From: a bacterium | GTDB lineage: Bacteria; Krumholzibacteriota; Krumholzibacteriia; LZORAL124-64-63 | Assembly: GCA_024231905.1 (NCBI GenBank) | Contig: JAAEQC010000234.1 | Location: 1 to 64,000, forward strand | Reading direction: 5' to 3' | Length of the DNA: 64,000 nt | In this document: one piece after another, positions 37,545-46,447 of the stretch | How positions within the stretch are numbered: the stretch's first letter is position 1 | How the letters are laid out: each line of letters begins with the position of its first letter | Position numbers and translations under genes: made by a program | The notes under the pieces: generated by a model | What the model was told of the DNA's origin: nothing | Database searches by the model: none | Seen by the model: the letters and a program-made list of their open reading frames with translations, nothing else

Positions 37545-37572
37545 AACGGCCCGGGTGCCATCCCGGGCCGTT
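37545..37572 (-). terminator. hairpin terminator after the SppA-fusion gene
   Basis: An 11-bp perfect stem AACGGCCCGGG / CCCGGGCCGTT with a six-base loop. It follows the stop of the minus-strand gene at 37686. The U tract in that direction is weak, so it may be inefficient. Confidence 0.6.
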
Positions 37573-37685
37573 TGTTCGTAAATCGTAGTCAGTCAGTCAA
37601 TTACTGCTTCGCCGCGAGGTGAGTTGGTCCGCTGTGTGTCCAATCGTACACGCGGATTCCGTGGCCTGGTCCACACGACCACCTC

Positions 37686-40247
37686 TCAATCCACCTCCCG
37701 CCACTCGGCCGGCAGATCTTCCGGCGAGAGCATGAGCAGGGGCCGACCGGCGGCGGTGGCCATGGCGCGGATGAAGGCCGTGTCCAGGGGGCCGAGGCCT
37801 TCCAGGGTGGCCGGTATTGCTGCGGGGGTTGTCTCGGCGCCGGTGAGCAGCCGTTGCCAGGTCGCGTTCCAGCTATCGCTGAAGGGCAGCAGCGACGGCA
37901 GGCGCAGGAAGTTGGGGAAGGGGAAGAGGCGGCGGGGCGGGTACTCGACCACGGCCACGTCCTGCCAGGCGGCGAGGCCGGCCTCGGCGCGGGCCAGGGC
38001 GATGGCTTGGTCCAAGGTGCCTATCCGGTCGCACAGACCATGTTCGACGGCGTCGCCGCCCATCCAGACCCGGCCTTCGGCGACGCGGCGCACGGCCGTC
38101 TCGTCCAGACCACGTCCGGTGGCGACCGCAGTCACGAAGTCGCCGTACATGGAGCGGATGAGGATTTCGATGCGGGCGAGTTCGGTCTCGTCCAGGGGAC
38201 GGCGGGGGATGGAGCCCAACAGGGGCACGTTCACGGTGGTGAAGAGGTCCGCGTGGGCGCCGCGGCTGACCACGTCCGAGGTCACGCCCGCCTTGCCGGC
38301 CAGGCCGTCGTCCCAGACCCAGCCGCCGATGACGCCGATGGAGCCGGTGATGGTCACGGGGGTGGTGAGGATCTCCGTGCCGTCCATGCTGATCCAGTAG
38401 CCGCCGCTGGCGGCCACGTCACCCTGGCTGACGATGACGGGCTTGCCGGCGTCCTTCAACAGGCGGACCGCTTCGGCGATCAGGTCGCTGGGTAGGGCGT
38501 CGCCGCCTGGGGAGTCGGCGCGCAGGACCACCGCCGCCACCAAGGGGTCGCCGGCCAGCCGCCGCAGGTAATCGCTGGTGGCCCGGCCCTTGATGCCGCT
38601 GTCCATGGCGCAGGGACCCACGGCGAAGACCACGGGGATCCGCGGCCGGGGGCCCCACTGGTCGTCCCAGCCGCCGTGGCCGAGTCCCACCGGCGGCAGA
38701 CCGTCCAGCCGGATCTTCCGCTGTGGGTCCAGGCGGTCGCTCAGGTCGTGCCAACGGCCGATGGAGTCCACGAGCTTGGCGTTCAGGGCCTCGGTGGCCA
38801 CCAGGATGGCTTGTTCGTCCACCGCCGTGTCGTAGGCGCCGGCCGGCAGGCCGCGAGTTGCGGCGGCGTCCCGGGCGTAGGTCTCGTAGATCACGTCCAC
38901 GATGCGCTGGCGCTGCTGGCGGTCGGCGTCGGACATGCTGTCGCGGCTCAAGGTCTCGGCGGCGCTCTTGTAGGTGAAGTAGCGGAACTCCTGGAAGCCC
39001 AGACCCAGCTTTTCCAGGGTGCCCTTGAGGTAGCTGCGGGCCAGGGCCGTGCCCGGCAGGGCGACCACGCCCTGGGGGTCGAGGGAGAGATGGTCCGCCA
39101 CCGAGGCCAGGTGGTACTGGGCGGGTAGCAGACGGTCCCCGTGGATCACGACCGTCTTGCCGGCGGACCCGAACTCGCGCAGCTTCTCGCGGAGCTCCCA
39201 CATGAGCGACGGCCGGCCGCGGAAGCCGGCCAGGTTCAGGGCGATGCCGTCGTAGGCCGGGTCGTCCAGGGTGGCGTCCAGCAGGCGCAGCAGGTCGAGC
39301 CAGGCCAGGCGCACGTCGTCGAAGTAGCGGTACTTCTGGTAGGTGAGGTAGCGGTTCTCCAGGTTCACCGCGTGCAGGCGTTCGCCCTTGCGGAGCAGGG
39401 GATTCGTCAGGGGGATGCCGGCGGCCGGCGGGTTGGTGCGGACCAGCCAGCTGGTCATGACGTGGTGACCGTCCGGGTCGGTCAGGGGCAGGCCGGTGAC
39501 GCCCAGGTCGTTGATGTTGATGCCGGCCACGAAGGCCAGGTCCACGTCCCCGGAACCCACTCGTTCGCGGGCCCGGGCGCCCAGGTGCACGCCCCGCACG
39601 GGCCGCACTTCCACGCTGGCGCCCCAGCTGCCGTCCTGGAAGAAGCGGTGGTTGTCGTTCACGGCCCAGTCGGCGCCGAGGGTGACCCAGTCGCGCCCGA
39701 AGGGTCGCAGGCCCAGGTCGAAGATGTACTGGGCGGCCGATGACTCGAGGCTGAGGGCGGCCGAGGCGCCGGTGCTCACCCAGCGGTGCTTGCGGGAGAC
39801 GACGCCGGCCACCAGGGCCTTCTCGCGGGGATGGTGCGCGGTCCCGCCACGGGACCAGCGGTAGCCCAGCCCGAAGGTCATGGCCCGGCTGCCGGCCGAG
39901 GCGCCGAGCTGGTAGTCGCGAGTCTGGTAGCTGGCGGACCGGTCGCCCCAGGTGGTGTTGAGCATGGCGAAGTTCAGGCCGCCGCCCAGGGCGAAGCCGT
40001 AGTTGTCCAGGCCCGAGCGCACGCTCCGATCGTTCCACCAGAAGTCGGCGCCGGTGCGGCCGGACATGGCGTAGGCGGCCGGGTTGAAGAGGCCGGCCGC
40101 CGGTCCGCCGGTGACGCCGGGACTGCCGGGCAGGAACCAGCTCTCGGCGCGGTAATCGAGCAGGGGCAGGGGGGCTTCGCCGGCGGTGGCAGGGACGGTG
40201 GCCAGGACGGCTGCCAGGACGATGGACAGGGTGAAGCGGCGGCGCAT
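37686..40247 (-). CDS. signal peptide peptidase SppA-like protease fused to an outer-membrane-type beta domain
   Basis: An 853-residue protein with a signal peptide (1-22). Residues 25-250 are rich in alternating strands and Gly/aromatic residues, with an N-P-A-A-Y motif, like FCB-group beta-barrel proteins. Residues 285-800 are tandem S49 protease domains: the general-base Lys in F-T-Y-K-S-A-A-E (K427, matching E. coli SppA K209) and the nucleophile in V-A-A-S-G-G-Y-W (S614), plus D-S-P-G-G (579-582). The two functions are normally separate. ATG 40247 follows GGAGGA. Confidence 0.85.
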   Translation of the reverse strand: MRRRFTLSIVLAAVLATVPATAGEAPLPLLDYRAESWFLPGSPGVTGGPAAGLFNPAAYAMSGRTGADFWWNDRSVRSGLDNYGFALGGGLNFAMLNTTWGDRSASYQTRDYQLGASAGSRAMTFGLGYRWSRGGTAHHPREKALVAGVVSRKHRWVSTGASAALSLESSAAQYIFDLGLRPFGRDWVTLGADWAVNDNHRFFQDGSWGASVEVRPVRGVHLGARARERVGSGDVDLAFVAGININDLGVTGLPLTDPDGHHVMTSWLVRTNPPAAGIPLTNPLLRKGERLHAVNLENRYLTYQKYRYFDDVRLAWLDLLRLLDATLDDPAYDGIALNLAGFRGRPSLMWELREKLREFGSAGKTVVIHGDRLLPAQYHLASVADHLSLDPQGVVALPGTALARSYLKGTLEKLGLGFQEFRYFTYKSAAETLSRDSMSDADRQQRQRIVDVIYETYARDAAATRGLPAGAYDTAVDEQAILVATEALNAKLVDSIGRWHDLSDRLDPQRKIRLDGLPPVGLGHGGWDDQWGPRPRIPVVFAVGPCAMDSGIKGRATSDYLRRLAGDPLVAAVVLRADSPGGDALPSDLIAEAVRLLKDAGKPVIVSQGDVAASGGYWISMDGTEILTTPVTITGSIGVIGGWVWDDGLAGKAGVTSDVVSRGAHADLFTTVNVPLLGSIPRRPLDETELARIEILIRSMYGDFVTAVATGRGLDETAVRRVAEGRVWMGGDAVEHGLCDRIGTLDQAIALARAEAGLAAWQDVAVVEYPPRRLFPFPNFLRLPSLLPFSDSWNATWQRLLTGAETTPAAIPATLEGLGPLDTAFIRAMATAAGRPLLMLSPEDLPAEWREVD

Positions 40248-40270
40248 GGAAATCCTCCGGGGACGTGGCG

Positions 40271-41650
40271 TCAGCGTTTCAGGCCGTGGCGGCGCATGAT
40301 CTTCAGCAGGCTGCTGTGGTCGGCCAGGCCCAGCTGGGCGGCGGTGTTGGTGATGTGCCAGTCGTTGCGCTCGAGGGCGGTGAGGATGATCTGCCGCTCC
40401 GCGGCGGCTCTCTGTTCCTTGAGGGTGCTGCCGGAGGGGAGAGTAGCGGGCGCGGCGCCCGGGGTGGGCACGCCGCCGCCGCCGCCGATCTCGGCGGGCA
40501 CGAGATCCGGCCCGATGACGTCGCCGTCCCCGGCCACCACCAGCCGTTCGACCACGTTGCGCAGCTCGCGTACGTTGTTGCGGGCCCAGTCGTAGGCCTG
40601 GAGGCGGGCCAGGGTCTCGGGGGCGAAGCTGCGGGTCCGCACGCCGAAGCTCTCGCAGACCAAGGCCAGGAAGTGCTCGGCCAGCAGGGTCACGTCGCTC
40701 AGTCGTTCGCGGAGCGGCGGTACCCGCACCTGGTGGGTGTTGAGGCGGAAGAGGAGGTCCTCGCGGAAGTTGCCGGCAGTCACTTCGATGGCCAGGTCGC
40801 GGTTGGTGGCGGCGACCACGCGGGATTCGGCCCGTAGCACGTCGTGGGAGCCCAGGCGCGCGAACTCGCCGTTCTCCAGCACACGCAGGAGCTTGGCCTG
40901 GGCCGCGGCGGGCAGTTCGCCCACTTCGTCCAGGAAGAGGGTGCCGCCCCCGGCCGACTCGAACGCGCCCTTGCGGGTGCGGTCGGCACCGGTGAAGGCT
41001 CCCTTCACGTGGCCGAAGAGCTCGGACTCGATCATGGTCTCGGGCAGGGCGGCACAATTGACCGCCACGAAGGGCCCGCGGGCTCGGGGTCCGGCCTCAT
41101 GCAGCCGGCGGGCCACCAGTTCCTTGCCGCTGCCGCTCTCGCCCTGGACCAGGACGGCGCTGGGGATGGCCGCCAGCTTGTCGATCTGCTCCTTGAGGGT
41201 GACCATGGCCCGGCTCTCGCCCAGGATCTCACCGCCCACGCCGCCGGTCCGGCGCAGCTTCTTGACCTCATCGCGCATGCCGGACCAGGCCACGGCGTTC
41301 TCCACCGCGTTCACGACCCGTTCGAGGGGCTCGTCCTTGGCCAGGAAGCCGTAGGCGCCGAGCTTCACCGCGCGCACGCAGCGATCGTAGCTGCCGGTCC
41401 CGGTGTAGACGATGACCGGGACGCGGTTGCCTTGTTTCTTCAAGGTGGCCAGCACTTCGAAGCCGTCGACGCCGGGCATTTCCAGGTCGAGGATGAGGCA
41501 GTCCACGGGTTCGGCGGCCAGGAGCTGGAGGGCTTCGGCGCCGCCGGCGGCGGTGAGAGTGGTGAAGTCGCCGAGGCGCTGCAGGTCGTAGGCGTACTGG
41601 TCGCGCATGGCGGGGACGTCGTCGACGATGAGGATGAGGCTCAAACGCAT
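40271..41650 (-). CDS. NtrC-type sigma-54 response regulator
   Basis: A 459-residue regulator. The receiver has D10, D11 and phospho-acceptor D55 (L-I-L-D-L-E-M-P-G-V-D-G). The AAA+ domain has Walker A G-E-S-G-S-G-K-E, the G-A-F-T-G-A loop and L-F-L-D-E-V-G. The Fis-type helix-turn-helix ends N-T-A-A-Q-L-G-L-A-D-H-S-S-L-L-K. A likely sensor is the histidine kinase at 44708, which would be adjacent but for the intervening surface-protein gene (inference). It precedes the SppA-fusion gene by 23 bases. Confidence 0.9.
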   Translation of the reverse strand: MRLSLILIVDDVPAMRDQYAYDLQRLGDFTTLTAAGGAEALQLLAAEPVDCLILDLEMPGVDGFEVLATLKKQGNRVPVIVYTGTGSYDRCVRAVKLGAYGFLAKDEPLERVVNAVENAVAWSGMRDEVKKLRRTGGVGGEILGESRAMVTLKEQIDKLAAIPSAVLVQGESGSGKELVARRLHEAGPRARGPFVAVNCAALPETMIESELFGHVKGAFTGADRTRKGAFESAGGGTLFLDEVGELPAAAQAKLLRVLENGEFARLGSHDVLRAESRVVAATNRDLAIEVTAGNFREDLLFRLNTHQVRVPPLRERLSDVTLLAEHFLALVCESFGVRTRSFAPETLARLQAYDWARNNVRELRNVVERLVVAGDGDVIGPDLVPAEIGGGGGVPTPGAAPATLPSGSTLKEQRAAAERQIILTALERNDWHITNTAAQLGLADHSSLLKIMRRHGLKR

Positions 41651-41995
41651 CCCTCGCTGGTTTGGCGTGGTAGCGGCTCTTCCGCAAGCCCTTTGCTGAT
41701 TGGTATCCTAGACGGGTCTGTTGGAATTGGCACGGTCTTTTGCCGTCGTGGGGACCGGATTCCTCGTTCTGGTTCTCCGTTCCCCTTGTCGCGCAGGTAA
41801 AGGACCTCGGACCGGAGATCCGTCGACGGTCTCGATCGGGCTATGTCGGCATGATCGAGTTCCGGGTCTATTCGATGACGGGCAACGGTTTCAAGAGGAC
41901 ACAGGGTTCACCACCGACCTCCTTCAGTGCGGAGTATGCGAGAAAAACGTGTCATCGCGCGGACTTCACAGTCTCACTTCATGGGGGGTATGACC
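41651..41995. other. divergent intergenic region with a near-consensus -24/-12 element
   Basis: At 41728-41744 the plus strand reads TGGCACGGTCTTTTGCC, which is the sigma-54 consensus except that GG and GC are 11 rather than 10 bases apart. It precedes the surface-protein gene and lies next to an NtrC-type regulator gene. Functionality is doubtful. No gene is supported here. Confidence 0.4.
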
Positions 41996-44650
41996 ATGAA
42001 CTCACGAATCCCGCGCGCCCTGTTCATCGTGCTGCTGACTATCCTCGCGTCCTCGTTGGCGCCCAGCGCCAGTGGGCAGGTGATCGAGTACGGTGACACC
42101 ATTGCCGGCAGCCTCGACGTTGTCGGCGAGGTCGATGAATACACGTTCGAAGTCCAGGAAGGCGACGTGGTCATTCTGCGTCTGGCCGAACGCACGCCTG
42201 AACTGGAACTCATTCTGGTAGTCACGAGCCCGAATAGCACGAGCTGGGGTGACTTCGGCTACCGTTCCGTCGAACTGGTCATCGGTCCCCTGACCCGTAG
42301 CGGCACCTACACAGTCCGCGTCGGGGACCACTGGGACGAGACCTCCGGTCAATATGACCTCCACATCCATCGCATCAACAACCCACCCGGCGCCGAAACC
42401 CTGCATATCGGCGATACGATTGCCGGAGCGCTGGTGCAGCCGACGGCTACCCGGGCCTACCTATTGGCTGCCAATGCCGGGGACCGATTCCTGCTGCGTA
42501 TGATCGAAGAGGCACCCGAGGGCGCCTTTTCTCCAGAATTTCGCGTATATCTGCCTGACGGCACCCGGGTCGTTCTTGATAACGACAGCAACGCCGCCGA
42601 GATCAATGCCGCGATACTACCGATCTCGGGCATCTATACGGTGCTGGCCATGGACTACGGCGCTACCGAATATGGCAACTACCGGTTTCATTGCCAGCGT
42701 TTGAACGACCCCGTTTCAGCGACGCCCATCAGTTATGGTCAGACCGTGACCGGTGACCTGAGCCAACCGGCCGAGACCGATGCGTTCACCTTCAGCGGCG
42801 CCGATCTCGATCGGGTGCTGGCGCGTTTGATCGAGAGCGAGATCGATACCGAACCGCTTCTGCGACTCTACGGACCCGACGGGGATCAAGTCACCGGTGA
42901 TTCCGACTTTACCCTGGCCGAGTTGCCGTTGAGCCGGCTTCCCGGCAGCGGAACCTACACCCTGCTGGTCATGGACAACCCCGGGACCGATACCGGTGGC
43001 TATTCCCTGCACATCCAGTGCATCAATGATCCGTCCGGCGCCGGTACCCTGCTTCAGGGCGATACGGTTTCCGGGACGGTAGACCAGCCGGCGACCACCC
43101 AGGCCTACCTCCTGGCCGCCAACGCCGGGGATCGGTTCCTGCTGCGCATGGTCGAGGATGCAGGCTCGGGCGCCCTCGCTCCCGAACTGCGCATCTACGA
43201 GCCCGACGGCACGTTCATCGAGTTGAATCATGACAACATCGCCACCGAGATCAATGCGGTGGAACTGCCGCTGTCGGGTGTCTACACCGTGCTGGCCATG
43301 GACTTTGGCGCTTCGGACTACGGTGACTACTGGCTGCATTGCCAGTGCTTGAACGACCCCGCTTCGGCAACGGCCATCAGCTATGGCCAGACCGTGACTG
43401 GTGATCTGAGCCAACGGGCCGAGACCGATGCGTTCACTTTCAGCGGCGCCAATCTCGATCGGGTGCTGGCGCGTTTGGTCGAGAGTGAGATCGACACCGA
43501 ACCGCTTCTACGACTCTACGGACCCGACGGGGATCAGGTCACCGGTGCTGTCAACTTCTTCCTGGCCGAATTGCCGTTGGACCCGCTTCCCGTCAGCGGG
43601 ACCTACACCCTGCTGGTCATGGACAACCCCGGGACCGATACCGGTGGCTATTCCCTGCACATCCAGAGCCTCAATGATCCGGCTGGCGCCGGTACCCTGC
43701 TGCAAGGCAATACGATCTCCGGCGCGGTGGACCAGCCGGCGGCCACCCAGGCCTACCTCCTGGCAGCCAACGCAGGGGATCGATTCCTGCTGCGCATGGT
43801 CGAGGATACAGGCTCGGGCGCCCTCGCTCCCGAACTGCGCGTCTACGAGCCCGACGGCACGTTCATCACGTTGGATCATGACAACATCGCCGTCGAATTC
43901 AATACGGCGGAATTGCCGCTGTCGGGTGTCTATACCGTGTTGGCCATGGACTTCGGCGCTTCTGACTTCGGCAACTACTGGCTACATTGCCAATGCACCA
44001 ATGATCCGCTTGGCGCGGTGTTGATCGAGTATGGGGACTCGTACGGTTCTGAACTCGAGTATCGGACCGAGACCCACGCCTACCAGTTCGCCGGTGCAGC
44101 CGACGACAGTCTCTACGCAACGATGACCGAATATGACTACCTCATGGAACCGCTATTGCGGCTCTACGATCCGGAAGGTGTGCAGATCGCAAGTGCCTTC
44201 GGTTTCGCCGAGGCCGAGATCAGCGGTCTGTATCTGCCCAGCGACGGGATCTATACTCTGCTGGCCATGGATTCGCCCGGCACGGACATCGGATCGTACC
44301 GCTTGGACCTGCTCGGTGGCTCCGGCGCCAGTTCGGTACCCGATCAAGAGGATCCGGATCTACTTCCGGTAACGGCAACTGCATTGCACGGATGCCAGCC
44401 CAATCCCTTCAACCCATCGACACGGATCTCCTTCGATTTGCCTCGGCGTGCGGCAACCCGCCTGAGTATTCATTCTCTGGACGGTCGGCGATTGGTAACC
44501 TTGGCGGATGGTATCCTACCCGAGGGCCGCCATACCGCCGTCTGGAATGGATGCGATCAGGCAGGTCGCCAGGTGGCAACGGGAGTCTACTTCGTGAGAC
44601 TGTTGGCCGACGGCGAGCAGATGGTCAAGCGGGTGACCTTGTTGAAGTGA
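41996..44650 (+). CDS. secreted multi-PPC-domain protein with FlgD-like C-terminal sorting domain
   Basis: An 884-residue protein with a signal peptide (residues 1-27). Seven or so tandem beta-sandwich PPC-type units follow, each with D-x-Y/F-x-F near the start and G-x-Y-x-L at the end. A two-unit block of about 216 residues is repeated almost exactly (nucleotide period about 648 at 42728 and 43376). The C-terminus is a FlgD-like domain with N-P-F-N-P-S-T and G-V-Y-F-V-R-L, typical of FCB sorting signals. It should be displayed at or beyond the outer membrane. ATG 41996 is preferred for its GGGGGG box. Confidence 0.83.
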   Translation: MNSRIPRALFIVLLTILASSLAPSASGQVIEYGDTIAGSLDVVGEVDEYTFEVQEGDVVILRLAERTPELELILVVTSPNSTSWGDFGYRSVELVIGPLTRSGTYTVRVGDHWDETSGQYDLHIHRINNPPGAETLHIGDTIAGALVQPTATRAYLLAANAGDRFLLRMIEEAPEGAFSPEFRVYLPDGTRVVLDNDSNAAEINAAILPISGIYTVLAMDYGATEYGNYRFHCQRLNDPVSATPISYGQTVTGDLSQPAETDAFTFSGADLDRVLARLIESEIDTEPLLRLYGPDGDQVTGDSDFTLAELPLSRLPGSGTYTLLVMDNPGTDTGGYSLHIQCINDPSGAGTLLQGDTVSGTVDQPATTQAYLLAANAGDRFLLRMVEDAGSGALAPELRIYEPDGTFIELNHDNIATEINAVELPLSGVYTVLAMDFGASDYGDYWLHCQCLNDPASATAISYGQTVTGDLSQRAETDAFTFSGANLDRVLARLVESEIDTEPLLRLYGPDGDQVTGAVNFFLAELPLDPLPVSGTYTLLVMDNPGTDTGGYSLHIQSLNDPAGAGTLLQGNTISGAVDQPAATQAYLLAANAGDRFLLRMVEDTGSGALAPELRVYEPDGTFITLDHDNIAVEFNTAELPLSGVYTVLAMDFGASDFGNYWLHCQCTNDPLGAVLIEYGDSYGSELEYRTETHAYQFAGAADDSLYATMTEYDYLMEPLLRLYDPEGVQIASAFGFAEAEISGLYLPSDGIYTLLAMDSPGTDIGSYRLDLLGGSGASSVPDQEDPDLLPVTATALHGCQPNPFNPSTRISFDLPRRAATRLSIHSLDGRRLVTLADGILPEGRHTAVWNGCDQAGRQVATGVYFVRLLADGEQMVKRVTLLK

Positions 44651-44707
44651 TTGGATAAGGCTGGTCGAATCCACAGCAGTGTGAGCATTGGAACACGGAA
44701 AAACTGC

Positions 44708-46447
44708 TCATGGGCATTCTTCGCCAGTGTCGGGCAGGGGAAGGGAGACGGTCACCGTTGTACCACGCCCGGGTTCGGAGGTCACACCGATTCTACCCCC
44801 GAGATCACCCACCAACCGCCGCACATTGCTCAATCCAAGCCCTGTACCATCGGGCCGCGTGGTGAAGAAATCATCGAAAATTCGATCCCGATCCTCAGGT
44901 GCGATGCCGACCCCGTCGTCGGCCACCTCAAGCAGGATGCGGTCCTCTTCGAGGGCTTCGTCCCGGGCGCGTCGAGCCGTGACTGTCACCCGGCCGCGGC
45001 CCTCGGGCAGACTCTCCAGAGCATTCCGCACCAGGTTGTCGAGTATTCGCCGCAGGCTCACCGGATCCGCCAGCACCGGCGGCAGGTCAGGCTCCACCCG
45101 GGCCTCGGGCCGGGGCGCGCCGGGAGCGGACGGCGGGAACTGAGCCACCACCGCTGCGCAGAGCTCATCCAACCGACAAGGCCGCCGCTCATCCGCCGGA
45201 CTCAACCGCGCATAGTGCCCCGCCAGGTCCTCCAAGTATGACAGCCCCTCGGCCAGGTTGTCCCGCCGCTCGCCAAAGACCCCGGCCAACCGCTCAGGCT
45301 CCTGGTCGGCCACCTGCCCCAGATGCTGCAGGACGTTGCGCAGGGGCGTGATGCCGTTGCGGATGTCGTGGTTCACCTGGCGGGCCACCTCGCCCAGGGT
45401 GGCGCGGTGCTCGGCCCGGCGCAGGCGGCCGACACCCTGCTGCAGGCGCTCCAGCAGCTCGTTGAACAGGCGCGACAGCTGGCCCACCTCGTCGCGGCCG
45501 CCGGCGGGAAAACGTGTGTCGAGCTTCTCCAGGTCCAGTTCGCGGGTTCCGTGGGCCAGGCGCCGCAGGGGCCGGCTGACCTGGTTGGCCAGGAGTGTGG
45601 CCAGGCCCACCGAGAACAGGGCCGCCACCACGAGGATGATCCGCAGGCGCGACTCCACCCCGTCCACGAAGCGGTGCAGGGAGACGCGGTCGTGGCTGAC
45701 CAGGAGCCAGGCGTCGGTCAGGCGGCCTTCGTGGACCAGGGGCAGGTTCACCGTGCGCACGATGTGGCCGGCGCGGCGCAGGTCCATCTCGCGGGCCATG
45801 ACCGCGCGTTCCTCGGGGGCCACGGTGCCGGCGGGTGCTCCGGGCCAGGCCAGAGCCACGGTCAAGTCGGGATCGCGGGCCCGGTCGATCAGGTCACCGG
45901 GATCCAGGCGCAGACCCGCCACCAGTTGCCAGGTGTGATCGCCCAGGCGGAAGGACCGGGCCCGCACCTGGGCCAGGAAGATTCCCGCGGGCGACCGGGC
46001 CGAGGCCAGGGCGCGTCCGCCGCGGGCCTGGCCGACCAGGTGGGCCAGACGGGGGAGCGGTTCGCCGTGGGCGTCCCGGAAGTGGCCGCTGCTGACCACC
46101 GTGTCCCGGTCGTCCTGGATGAAGAGCAGGTCCAGATCCATGAGGGCCAGCTGGCGCGGGGCGTAGTCGTGCAGGTAGGACCGCAGGTCGTCGCGTTGTT
46201 CGAGGGCGGCCAGGCGGAAGCGGTTGTCGGCGGCGATGGTCTCGGCCAGGGCGTCCAGGCTGGCGGCGAGGCGGGCGTCCCGGCGATCCAGGTCGTCCAG
46301 CAGGAGCTGGACCCGGGCCTCGACGCGGGCCGTGTCCTGTTCGGTGAACTGGTCCTCGACGCCGCGGCCCAAGAGGAGGATGGCCGTCGCCAGGGGTACC
46401 ACCGCCAGCACCACCGACACCAGCAGGATCCGCCAGCGCAGGCTCAT
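44708..46447 (-). CDS. membrane sensor histidine kinase with HAMP domain
   Basis: A 579-residue kinase. Two transmembrane helices (about 8-26 and 268-288) flank a periplasmic sensor domain. A HAMP linker follows (near 290-340). The dimerisation helix has His360 in V-N-H-D-I-R-N-G-I-T-P. The ATPase domain has L-V-R-N-A-L-E-S-L, D-D-G-V-G-I and G-T-G-L-G-L-S-N. It overlaps the upstream solute-binding lipoprotein gene by four bases, which suggests that the lipoprotein supplies its ligand signal. Confidence 0.88.
   Translation of the reverse strand: MSLRWRILLVSVVLAVVPLATAILLLGRGVEDQFTEQDTARVEARVQLLLDDLDRRDARLAASLDALAETIAADNRFRLAALEQRDDLRSYLHDYAPRQLALMDLDLLFIQDDRDTVVSSGHFRDAHGEPLPRLAHLVGQARGGRALASARSPAGIFLAQVRARSFRLGDHTWQLVAGLRLDPGDLIDRARDPDLTVALAWPGAPAGTVAPEERAVMAREMDLRRAGHIVRTVNLPLVHEGRLTDAWLLVSHDRVSLHRFVDGVESRLRIILVVAALFSVGLATLLANQVSRPLRRLAHGTRELDLEKLDTRFPAGGRDEVGQLSRLFNELLERLQQGVGRLRRAEHRATLGEVARQVNHDIRNGITPLRNVLQHLGQVADQEPERLAGVFGERRDNLAEGLSYLEDLAGHYARLSPADERRPCRLDELCAAVVAQFPPSAPGAPRPEARVEPDLPPVLADPVSLRRILDNLVRNALESLPEGRGRVTVTARRARDEALEEDRILLEVADDGVGIAPEDRDRIFDDFFTTRPDGTGLGLSNVRRLVGDLGGRIGVTSEPGRGTTVTVSLPLPDTGEECP

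Noticed and set aside
37686..41057. SppA-fusion reading frame extended upstream to 41057
   Set aside because: The added part overlaps the NtrC-type gene in another frame and lacks family resemblance; signal peptide and GGAGGA support 40247.
41728..41744. Sigma-54 promoter before the PPC surface-protein gene
   Set aside because: The -24 GG and -12 GC are 11 bases apart rather than 10, so it was kept only as a weak note.
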